Origin: Panacagrimonas sp046594215
GTDB taxonomy: Bacteria; Pseudomonadota; Gammaproteobacteria; Nevskiales; Nevskiaceae
Length of the DNA: 64,000 nucleotides
NCBI GenBank assembly: GCA_046594215.1
Contig: JBKJPX010000008.1
Span: 4,995 to 68,994, forward strand
Direction: 5' to 3'
Shown here: positions 36,615 to 43,822 of the stretch, piece after piece
How the letters are laid out: the number at the start of each line of letters is the position of its first letter
Numbering within the stretch: the first letter of the stretch is position 1
Made by a program: the position numbers and the translations under genes
The notes under the pieces: generated by a model
The model's input: the letters and a program-made list of their open reading frames with translations, nothing else
Told to the model about the DNA's origin: nothing
Databases searched by the model: none

Positions 36615-37541
36615 ATGGACCCCCACGTCGCGATTCCGGCGGTGGAAGCGTACAGCGAGGCCTGCCGCACGACGCCCTCCCTCGTGCGGGACGGCAATGC
36701 ACGCCGGCGGGTCGGCCTCTACGGCTGGACCACCGCGCCGACCAAGGAAGTGCACATCGCCGAGACACGCGAACTCATCGTCTCCGTGCACCTGGGCGGC
36801 GCCCGCCGCGTGCGCGTCTACACCGAGCAGGGCCTGAGCCGCTCGTTTTCCAAGCCCGGCGACATCACGCTGATTCCTCGCGGCCAGCCCGTGAGCTACC
36901 GGACCGAAGGGCAGGTCGAATTCGCCACCGTCCACTTCCCCGTGGACGACGCAATGCGTCGCAGCAGCAACGATTCCTGGAATGAACTCGCGAAGCTGCA
37001 GGTCTGCCTGTTCGCGCTGCAGGACGACTACGTGGTGGCGAGCGTCAAGACGCTGATGCGTGCGTCCCGGAGCGCCTCCCCGACCTCGCGGGACGACCAG
37101 CGATATTTCTCAAGGCTGTTCGACGCGCTGACCTGCCACCTCTCGCGCATCGTGAAGGACGGCAACGCCGAACAGGTCCGCCTCGGCAGGCTCGAGCAGC
37201 CGGCCATGATCATCGTCCCCGACTTCGACGAAGTGCTCAGGCAGATCGAAACCCGCCTCGCGGACAAGCTGAGCCTGCGAGACCTCGCCGATTGCGCCGG
37301 CGTATGTCGCTCCCTGTTCGCACAGGAATTCGCGAAGCGCTTCGGATGCTCGGCGCACCGGTTCATCACGCAACGCAGAATCGAGCGGGCAAAGCTGCTG
37401 CTGCGTCAGGGCGAGCGGCGCGTCACGGATATCGCCTACGAGGTCGGCTTCAGCGGGCACTCGCATTTTTCGACGACGTTCCGCGCGGTCACGGGGTCGA
37501 CGCCGACGGCGTACCTGCAGGCGGTGCGGCGAGGGGAATGA
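36615..37541 (+). CDS. AraC-family transcriptional regulator
   Basis: A 308-residue regulator with an N-terminal cupin-like sensor domain (ELIVSVHLGGARRVRVY, PGDITLIPRGQPVSY) and a C-terminal double HTH (SLRDLADCAGVCRSLFAQEF and RVTDIAYEVGFSGHSHFSTT). A consensus AGGAGG at 36601-36606 fixes the start at ATG 36615. It diverges from the sulfotransferase operon across about 200 bases and is its likely activator, with ligand probably a pathway substrate. Confidence 0.9.
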   Translation: MDPHVAIPAVEAYSEACRTTPSLVRDGNARRRVGLYGWTTAPTKEVHIAETRELIVSVHLGGARRVRVYTEQGLSRSFSKPGDITLIPRGQPVSYRTEGQVEFATVHFPVDDAMRRSSNDSWNELAKLQVCLFALQDDYVVASVKTLMRASRSASPTSRDDQRYFSRLFDALTCHLSRIVKDGNAEQVRLGRLEQPAMIIVPDFDEVLRQIETRLADKLSLRDLADCAGVCRSLFAQEFAKRFGCSAHRFITQRRIERAKLLLRQGERRVTDIAYEVGFSGHSHFSTTFRAVTGSTPTAYLQAVRRGE

Positions 37542-37626
37542 GAACGCGTCGGGGTCGATGCGCGGGCTGGCCACGACGATCGGCCTCGACCGCAGGGCAG
37601 GATCCCGTTGCGCTCCTATCCGGTCG

Positions 37627-38061
37627 TCATCGAGGTGTGTCCACGCCGGGCCTGGGCGGCAATGGCTGTCCGTTCACCCGCTCCAGCACGGGGTCCAGGC
37701 AGGCCCAGGTCGGTGCGCTCTGGGCCCAGATATTCGCCGTGGGCCGGATGCCCGAGGGCTCGTCCAGATTGCCCGTTCGAACGACCCTGAAGTGCGGGCG
37801 TGCCGAGGACAGGCTGAAGAGGTGACTGCCGCACTTCGGGCAGAACTGGCGCGTGACCGCGTTGCCGCTGGCCGACGCGCTCGTGTATTCGGCGAGCGTT
37901 CCAAAGACCGTCAGCCCTTCGGTGGCGACGGTCAGGTTCACGGTCCCGTTCGCCGCCAGGTGCTGGCAATCGCGGCACCAGCAGATCCGGGTGGTGAGGG
38001 GCTCCGTGGCCAGCTTGAAGCTGACGGCGCCGCACAGGCAGCGACCGGTTCGCTCAGGCAT
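37627..38061 (-). CDS. GFA-family (glutathione-dependent formaldehyde-activating-like) protein
   Basis: A 144-residue zinc protein of the GFA fold with cysteines in CLCG, CWCRDC and FCPKCGS, spaced as for two zinc sites. The family includes S-(hydroxymethyl)glutathione synthase, but most members have no proven activity. The start at ATG 38061 is favoured by GGAGG eight bases upstream; an upstream ATG at 38076 has no site. It is transcribed in the same direction as the Hod-like gene. Confidence 0.85.
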   Translation of the reverse strand: MPERTGRCLCGAVSFKLATEPLTTRICWCRDCQHLAANGTVNLTVATEGLTVFGTLAEYTSASASGNAVTRQFCPKCGSHLFSLSSARPHFRVVRTGNLDEPSGIRPTANIWAQSAPTWACLDPVLERVNGQPLPPRPGVDTPR

Positions 38062-38113
38062 CGGTGTTTCCTCCATGCAGGGACTCGAGGGGTTGATCGA
38101 GCCAGAGGTTCAG

Positions 38114-38150
38114 TGTCGCTCGGCGTCGCTCGGCGTCGCTCGGCGTCGCA
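38114..38150. repeat. 10-bp tandem repeat (about 3.7 copies of CGGCGTCGCT)
   Basis: CGGCGTCGCT is repeated at 38121-38130, 38131-38140 and 38141-38150 (last base changed), with a partial unit before it. It lies between the Hod-like and GFA genes. The copies are nearly identical, so the copy number may vary between strains. No known function. Confidence 0.75.
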
Positions 38151-38198
38151 GTCGACCCGCGCGGCCGAGCGCAGGGCTGCGCCGCCGGATGCTGGGCC

Positions 38199-39005
38199 CT
38201 AGCGGGCAGCGCTCTGCGCGGAAACGAAGCTTTCGATCGCGTCCTGCACCTGCTCCGGGACTTCGAGGGTCGGGAAATGCGAGCGGGCATCGAGCCTGCG
38301 GACAGCGAACCAGGGATGTTCGACGGCGAACGACTCCTGCGCGGCGAGGTACGCCGGATCGGCGGGCTGCGTATAGAGATGGAGTACCGGCGGTGGGGGC
38401 GCGAGTGCCGCGAGGGTCCCGAGCGGACTGCCCTCGCGCGCGTAGGCGGACGCGATCTCGCGGCCTGCGCGCGACCACATGGCAGCGGAATAGGTACCCA
38501 TGTCGTCGCCGATGAAGCGCAGTACCCCCGGATGCTCGACGCCCTGCGTCCACATCGCGAAGAGCTGGTCGCGGACCGCGAGCGCCTTGGCGGGATCCTG
38601 CATCGCCGCCAGGGCGCCGAGGAACGGGGGCGGCGGATCGGTCACGATCCAGTCAACCAGGACGAGCTTCGGGACACGGGCCGCCAGGCGGCGACGCAGC
38701 TCGATGGCCACCCATCCCGCGTGTGATGCGGCGACGGGAATGATGCTGTGGGCGCCGCTGGCGGCGATCACCGCCAGCGCGTCGGCAAGCAGCTCTGAAG
38801 ATCCGAAGTCGGCTTCGGTCGAACCGGAGCCGCCGTGGCCGCGCCAGTCCATCGACAGGATCCGATGGCGTGGGGCGAGGCGCGAAGCAAGCTCGCCGAA
38901 GATTGCACGGCTCGTGCACCAACCCGGCAGGAAGAGGAGTGCGGGCTCGCCAGCGCCCGAGTCTTCGTAGCTGATCGTCACGTCTCCACTGCGAGCCATC
39001 TGCAT
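38199..39005 (-). CDS. Alpha/beta-hydrolase, cofactor-free quinolone dioxygenase (Hod)-like
   Basis: A 268-residue alpha/beta-hydrolase whose whole length resembles, from memory, 1H-3-hydroxy-4-oxoquinaldine 2,4-dioxygenase (Hod), which cleaves a quinolone ring with O2 without metal or flavin. Shared stretches are LPGWC, WRGHG, SHAGWVAIEL, GREIASAYAREGSPL, YTQPADPAY and EHPWF. Counterparts of Hod S101, H102, D126, W160 and H251 appear as S94, H95, D118, W152 and H243, and W36 as W29. Two other Hod active-site histidines (H38 and H100) are T31 and A93. A plain hydrolase is the alternative. A GGAGACGG site precedes ATG 39005. Confidence 0.78.
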   Translation of the reverse strand: MQMARSGDVTISYEDSGAGEPALLFLPGWCTSRAIFGELASRLAPRHRILSMDWRGHGGSGSTEADFGSSELLADALAVIAASGAHSIIPVAASHAGWVAIELRRRLAARVPKLVLVDWIVTDPPPPFLGALAAMQDPAKALAVRDQLFAMWTQGVEHPGVLRFIGDDMGTYSAAMWSRAGREIASAYAREGSPLGTLAALAPPPPVLHLYTQPADPAYLAAQESFAVEHPWFAVRRLDARSHFPTLEVPEQVQDAIESFVSAQSAAR

Positions 39006-39261
39006 CGTCCGTCTCCGTCAAAGTGAGCCCGTTCGCCAAGGGCACGGTTTCGCGCGGTGGTGATGGTAAGCCGGTTCAGGGGTCGCCCGATCGGACACGG
39101 ACGTGCGCCGCGGGCACCAACGGGCGCCGGAAGCCACCAGGCTCCAAATGCTGCTGGGGTGCCGCGAGCGGTCCCGGCGAGCGCCGACTTCCGATCCTCC
39201 GCGCGGCCATTTCGCAATTACTATGCTTGGCAACCAACCCCTCAATTCCGGAAACACACGA

Positions 39262-39606
39262 GTGAATGCCTGGCGCCGCCTCGTCGTGGTCATCCTTCTG
39301 GTATCGGCGATGCCGCTTCAGGCGGCCATCATTCCGCGCCTCGTCGGCCACTGGCTCGGGTCCCGTCGCGGACAGCCGATCGAGCTCCTGATGAATGCCG
39401 ACGGGACGGGCAGCTATCTGGGCCAGCCGATGACGTGGCAGTTCAGGTACGGGCAACTGCACATCGATCGGGGAGGCGAGGACGAGGTCTTCGCGATGAA
39501 AGTCGACAACGAGACGCTGGTGATGGCGGGCGGGGAAATGGCCACGCTGCTCGTGCTCGTCCGGGTGTCGGAGCCGCCCCCTCCGGAGGAAGACGTGGCG
39601 GAGTGA
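39262..39606 (+). CDS. Hypothetical secreted protein
   Basis: A 114-residue protein with a probable signal peptide (RRLVVVILLVSAMPLQAA) followed by a small domain: PRLVGHWLGSRRGQPIELLM, GTGSYLGQPMTWQFRYGQL and a Pro/Glu-rich tail. The strand pattern resembles small lipocalin-like domains such as those describing how ligand or substrate is held, but I do not recognise the family. GTG 39262 gives the best signal peptide; ATG 39223 is an alternative start. Confidence 0.55.
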   Translation: MNAWRRLVVVILLVSAMPLQAAIIPRLVGHWLGSRRGQPIELLMNADGTGSYLGQPMTWQFRYGQLHIDRGGEDEVFAMKVDNETLVMAGGEMATLLVLVRVSEPPPPEEDVAE

Positions 39607-39909
39607 TTCCGTCGACTCCATCAAACCCGTATCGGTCGGCGGGACGCGCATGGTTCGCGGCTCCGCACGAATGCAAAGCGCCGACGCAAATCGGGACGAT
39701 CGGGAGGGACGGACCCAGCCGCGCGAATTCTAAGTTTGCAGCGTATTCATCACTGCGGAGCCCTGCGCGTACGCGCGCGGCAGCCTGCGAGGCGTCGATG
39801 CAGTAGAGTGCCGGCCCTTTCGCGCGACGGCTCTGCTTGGGTCCGTCGATGCCGTGTCCCGATTCGGCCAAAGCGCTCTCAAGCGGCAGCACGACCTCAT
39901 GGGACCGAT
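39607..39909. other. Intergenic stretch with no convincing gene
   Basis: About 300 bases between the small secreted protein and the FixJ-like gene. It contains a 12-base palindrome GCGCGTACGCGC (39765-39776) and an AT-richer patch around 39728-39750 that could hold the promoter of the FixJ-like gene. No tRNA or small RNA was recognised. Confidence 0.4.
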
Positions 39910-40602
39910 ATGTTCTCAGCAATCGCAGCACACCCCGCAACACTTCCCGCAGTTCGCCCCGTCTCTCGCGCGGCCGCGGCATCGACCCCTGTTCCCATCG
40001 TGTACATCGTGGATGCCGATGTCGCGGTCCGCGAGTCCCTCGGCAAGTTGATCAGCGCCGCGGGCTGGCGGCCGTCACCGTTCGCTTCTGCAGGCGAGTT
40101 CATTGCGCGGTTGCGTGTTGCTGCGCCCTGCTGCGTGGTTCTGAACGTGGGGGCTCGCGGCGAGGGAGCCGATGTCCAGAAGCTGATCGAGGAGGAGCGC
40201 ACGCGTTCGCCCATCATCTTCACGACGGGTCGGGGCGGCGTACCGGCGGAGGTCCAGTCCCTGATGACGGGGACGATCCACGTTCTGACCAAACCCCTGG
40301 TCGATGGCGCGGTGCTGGATGCGCTCCGAGGCGCGATCGATCGTAGCCGTGCCTCGATGGCCCTCGAGGTGGAGGTGCGCCGGCTCCGCACGCGTTATGC
40401 CTCGCTCAGCGCGCGCGAACGCGAGGTGATGGCATCGGCGGTTTCCGGGCAGGCGAACAAGGAGATCGGCGTGGCGCTCAGCATCAGTGAAGGTTCGGTC
40501 AAGGCGCATCGCGGGCAGGTGATGCGCAAGATGGTCGCCGCGACTCCCGCGGACCTGGTCAGGATCGCCGGACAGCTCCAGTCGCCGGAACCCGTGTTCT
40601 AG
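39910..40602 (+). CDS. FixJ/LuxR-type regulator with degenerate receiver
   Basis: A 230-residue protein: receiver-like domain at about 28-145 and a LuxR-type HTH at about 165-225 (SAREREVMASAVSGQANKEI, SEGSVKAHRGQVMRKM). In the receiver the acidic pair survives (D35, D37) as do T105/T106 and K128, but the phospho-acceptor position that is Asp in FixJ (TDLRMP) is Asn79 in VVLNVGARG. Phosphorylation as in FixJ is therefore unlikely, and it may be controlled otherwise or constitutively active. No kinase gene is adjacent. Confidence 0.85.
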   Translation: MFSAIAAHPATLPAVRPVSRAAAASTPVPIVYIVDADVAVRESLGKLISAAGWRPSPFASAGEFIARLRVAAPCCVVLNVGARGEGADVQKLIEEERTRSPIIFTTGRGGVPAEVQSLMTGTIHVLTKPLVDGAVLDALRGAIDRSRASMALEVEVRRLRTRYASLSAREREVMASAVSGQANKEIGVALSISEGSVKAHRGQVMRKMVAATPADLVRIAGQLQSPEPVF

Positions 40603-40714
40603 AACGGGTCGGCCAGACCGTTTCTCGCGCGGGATGCCGGCGAGACCGGATCGCGTGCCTTCACGAAGCCGCCATGTGACAGGGTGACGCTCCGCGGTCC
40701 ATGAGGACCCGGAA

Positions 40715-41842
40715 ATGAATCCCCCTGCGCTCGTCGTCCGCTCCGGCTCGGTCATCGCGCTGCGCCTGTTCGACATCGCCTACGCGGTGGACCTGCCGCA
40801 GGTCGAGCGCCTCTGGGCCTCGCACTCGCGTGCGACGACGAGCCGCGGACAACTGGTCTACACGCCCTCGAAGGCGGTGGCCTTCGACGTGCCACCGGTG
40901 TCGCTCACGCTCGACCCGGTCGTACTCGATCTGCCGCCGGGCGGGCCGCGCCTGGGCGCCACCGTGAGCGCCCGCGTCTACGATTTCGGCGTGGTGGCGC
41001 TATCGGTGCGCATGCCGGTGGAACAGACATCCTGGGACGACTTCGCCCGTCTCGTGACGGCTGCCAACCAGGCCCTGGGACCTGCCGCGCCCGGTGCGTT
41101 CTGGACGGATCTGCTGGCCAAGGTCACCGCGCCGCTCGCACCCGCCCTGATCCGTCCCACGCGATCCGGGCTGCAGGAGGATTACCTGTTCGCCGTGGTG
41201 CGGCAGTGGGAAGCGCCGGTCTCGGCCCACGATCTGATGGAGCGCGTCGACCTTGCGGCGCTGCTGACCGACGAGACGCGCCCGCTTTCGGACGGCGCGC
41301 GTCGCGAGCTGCTGCGCCAGCGCTTCTCGTACTACGCGGACGATCTCGTGGTCATGAACTGGGATCGCGCCTTCATCGTCGAGCCACGTGGCGACTCGGA
41401 CGTAATCGACGTGCTGGAAGTGGCCAACGCGCAGTTGCTGGAGATGCGCTACTACGACGAACTGCTCGACGACGAGCTGCCGCGGATGAATGCCTGGGTC
41501 CGTGATGCGCGCAAGCGTGCGATGTTCCGTAGCCCGCGACACTTCTCCTCGCTCGCCCGGCGGCTGTACGGCCTGGTGGCGGAGGTGACCGAACTCACCG
41601 AGCGCGTGGACAACGCGCTACAGGTCACCGAGGACGTCTACCTCGCGCGCGTGTACGCCTCGGCCCTGGACCTGATGCGCGTGCCCAAGCTCAGCGCCGC
41701 CGTCGATCGCAAGCTCGCCATCATCCGCGACACCTACACCGCGTTGTACGACGAGGCCTCCGCGCGGCGCTCCGAGCTGCTGGAGATGACGATCGTCCTG
41801 CTCATCGTCCTGGAGATCATCCTGGCGCTGGTCAAGGTCTGA
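40715..41842 (+). CDS. RMD1/DUF155-family protein
   Basis: A 375-residue protein of the RMD1/DUF155 (YagE) family: central EDYLFAVVRQWEAPVS, LRQRFSYYADDLVVMNWDRAF, and a C-terminal transmembrane helix (MTIVLLIVLEIILALVKV) preceded by a long helical coiled region. Eukaryotic relatives (RMND1) support mitochondrial translation; bacterial function is unknown. The single C-terminal TM suggests tail anchoring with the bulk in the cytoplasm. GAGGA before ATG 40715 supports the start. Confidence 0.8.
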   Translation: MNPPALVVRSGSVIALRLFDIAYAVDLPQVERLWASHSRATTSRGQLVYTPSKAVAFDVPPVSLTLDPVVLDLPPGGPRLGATVSARVYDFGVVALSVRMPVEQTSWDDFARLVTAANQALGPAAPGAFWTDLLAKVTAPLAPALIRPTRSGLQEDYLFAVVRQWEAPVSAHDLMERVDLAALLTDETRPLSDGARRELLRQRFSYYADDLVVMNWDRAFIVEPRGDSDVIDVLEVANAQLLEMRYYDELLDDELPRMNAWVRDARKRAMFRSPRHFSSLARRLYGLVAEVTELTERVDNALQVTEDVYLARVYASALDLMRVPKLSAAVDRKLAIIRDTYTALYDEASARRSELLEMTIVLLIVLEIILALVKV

Positions 41843-42013
41843 CGGCACAGCCGCGTCCGCGTCGCGCAAGCGCCCTCAGCCGCTGACGCCCGCTCCTGCG
41901 CCCTCGCGGCTCGTTCGGAAACGGCCGCCGGGCGTCGGGTCCGCGCATCGCGATTCCCTTGTATTCGCGGCCGCCCTCTTGAAAAGCGGCCCGCGACCAT
42001 TCATTGATGATCG

Positions 42014-43162
42014 ATGCGTCGCCGTTCCCTCTCGACCGTGTGGATCGTCAGCTTGCTGCTGCACGGCCTCGTCGCCTGGCGCCTGCTGCCCTCACTCGAC
42101 TGGGGGCCGTCGGCCGTCGCGATCGGCGCTGGCGCGTTCCTGCTGTCCGCGCTGCTCGCGCCGGCACCCTTGCTGATCCGTCTCGCCGGGCTGTCGCTTC
42201 GGGCGAGTGACGTGCTGGCCTGGACCGGCTACCTCGCCATGGGCCTGTTCTCCACGTTGTTCGTGGGCGTGCTGGTGCGCGAGGTGGTGCTTATCGTCAT
42301 CCTGGTTGCGAAGTGGATCGGCCCCGGGCCATTCGATCTCGACGCCTGGAGAATGATGACCGCGCGCGCCGTCGTCGGCCTCGCCGCAGTCGTCAGCCTC
42401 GTAGGGCTCGTCAACGCACGCCGCACGGCGCGTGTCCGGAACATCGACGTTCCATTGAAGGGCCTCCCGGCCGCGCTGCAGGGGTTTCTCATCGTGCAGC
42501 TCTCCGACGTCCATGTCGGCCCGACCATCAAGCGCGGTTTTCTCGAGGCGATCGTGCGGCGGGTCAACACGCTCGATGCCGATCTCGTCGCGATCACGGG
42601 TGATCTCGTCGACGGTGCGGTCCGGCGCCTGCACGAGCACGTCGCGCCGTTGTCGGACCTGCGATCGCGTCACGGCACCTTCGCGGTGACCGGCAACCAC
42701 GAGTACTACCACGGCGCGGAAGACTGGATACGCGAGTGGCGCCGCCTCGGCCTGCAGGTTCTCGAGAACCGCAACGTCGTGCTCGAGCATGCCGGTGCGC
42801 GACTGCTCATCGGCGGTGTGAGCGATTACTCGGCGCATCGCGGCGATGATCACCGGGACGCCGCGGTCCAGGCCGCGCACTCGACGAGCGCGGTCGATGC
42901 GAAGGTCCTGCTCGCGCACCAGCCGCGATCGGCATCCGCCGCGTCTGCTGCCGGCTTCGACCTGCAGTTGTCCGGCCACACGCACGGCGGACAGTTCTGG
43001 CCCTGGAACCTGTTCGTGCCCCTGCAGCAGCCCTTCGTGGCCGGGCTCCACCGGCTGCAGCAGCTTTGGGTCTACGTGAGTCGCGGCACCGGCTATTGGG
43101 GGCCGCCGCTGCGGTTCGGCGCGCCCTCGGAGATCACGTGTATCCGCTTGGTGGTGGCCTGA
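42014..43162 (+). CDS. Membrane-anchored metallophosphoesterase
   Basis: A 382-residue protein with four N-terminal TM helices (to about 135) and a C-terminal calcineurin-like domain: DVH (165-167), GDLVD (196-200), GNHE (227-230) and GHTHGG (321-326), giving all the bimetal ligands. Such membrane phosphoesterases (YaeI-like) act on phospholipid- or nucleotide-linked substrates. The start was taken at ATG 42014; another ATG lies ten bases upstream out of frame. Confidence 0.88.
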   Translation: MRRRSLSTVWIVSLLLHGLVAWRLLPSLDWGPSAVAIGAGAFLLSALLAPAPLLIRLAGLSLRASDVLAWTGYLAMGLFSTLFVGVLVREVVLIVILVAKWIGPGPFDLDAWRMMTARAVVGLAAVVSLVGLVNARRTARVRNIDVPLKGLPAALQGFLIVQLSDVHVGPTIKRGFLEAIVRRVNTLDADLVAITGDLVDGAVRRLHEHVAPLSDLRSRHGTFAVTGNHEYYHGAEDWIREWRRLGLQVLENRNVVLEHAGARLLIGGVSDYSAHRGDDHRDAAVQAAHSTSAVDAKVLLAHQPRSASAASAAGFDLQLSGHTHGGQFWPWNLFVPLQQPFVAGLHRLQQLWVYVSRGTGYWGPPLRFGAPSEITCIRLVVA

Positions 43163-43186
43163 GCGGTCAGGTTTCGACCTGGTTCC

Positions 43187-43519
43187 CTACTTGTGCGCAG
43201 GCAGCATCAGGGAAGGCGTGCGCCGCACTGTGGGACGTCCAATCCTCCCGCGCGTCCATCCGGCCACGGCTGCCTGCACCCTCTGTCCCACCCAACGCCA
43301 AGCGCCGCTGGACCGCTCGACCCGTGCAGAAAGCTGCGGCGCTCGAAGAACCCATCGAGACGGCGAGAACCACTGCCATTGGCCTTCGCAGCGAGGACAG
43401 ACAAAGAAGCTGCCTGAGCGTTGTGATTCGGCGTCGTGGCCGATCCGGATCAGATGGATGGGCTTCGCGGTAATCCCCCGCTGGGCGCTGAGAAGCTTGC
43501 ACGGCGCGCACACGTCCAT
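43187..43519 (-). CDS. Hypothetical protein with paired CxxC motifs (zinc-ribbon-like)
   Basis: A 110-residue ORF with C4-x2-C7 and C41-x2-C44 (VCPRCEGQW), an arrangement that can bind one zinc. The stretch KPIHLIRIGHDAESQRSG looks ordered, while the second half is basic and less convincing. GGAG sits five bases before ATG 43519. Codon third positions are GC-rich as in neighbours. I do not know the family, and the ORF could be fortuitous. Confidence 0.4.
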   Translation of the reverse strand: MDVCAPCKLLSAQRGITAKPIHLIRIGHDAESQRSGSFFVCPRCEGQWQWFSPSRWVLRAPQLSARVERSSGAWRWVGQRVQAAVAGWTRGRIGRPTVRRTPSLMLPAHK

Positions 43520-43822
43520 ACGAACTCCATGGGTCGATCGATCGGCGCTTGGCCCTGGCATTTAACGTGCCCGACTTTTTCCGCTGCTCGAACGTGCTCG
43601 GACCGCCCCTGCGAGCTCGATACTCCGCCACGAGGAGCGCAGGGTGCGACGCGCCGAGCGCCGCTCCGGACGGCCTGGGCATTCCGCGCGCACGCGCGCC
43701 GATCGTCATGCGATTTGAAACGTCTCTTGGTCGGGCCAGGCAAAAGAGCCCTGGAAAAAGGCCTCGTCGCGCGTTGGCACACTTCTCGAATTGCTGCGGC
43801 GACCGAGCTCCGGAGACGCCCG
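43520..43822. other. Intergenic stretch upstream of the FecR-SPOR gene
   Basis: The reading frame of the FecR-SPOR gene stays open through here up to 43436, but the translation is low-complexity and arginine-rich with no recognisable domain. I treat it as leader/promoter sequence. No clear promoter or RNA gene was seen. Confidence 0.4.
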
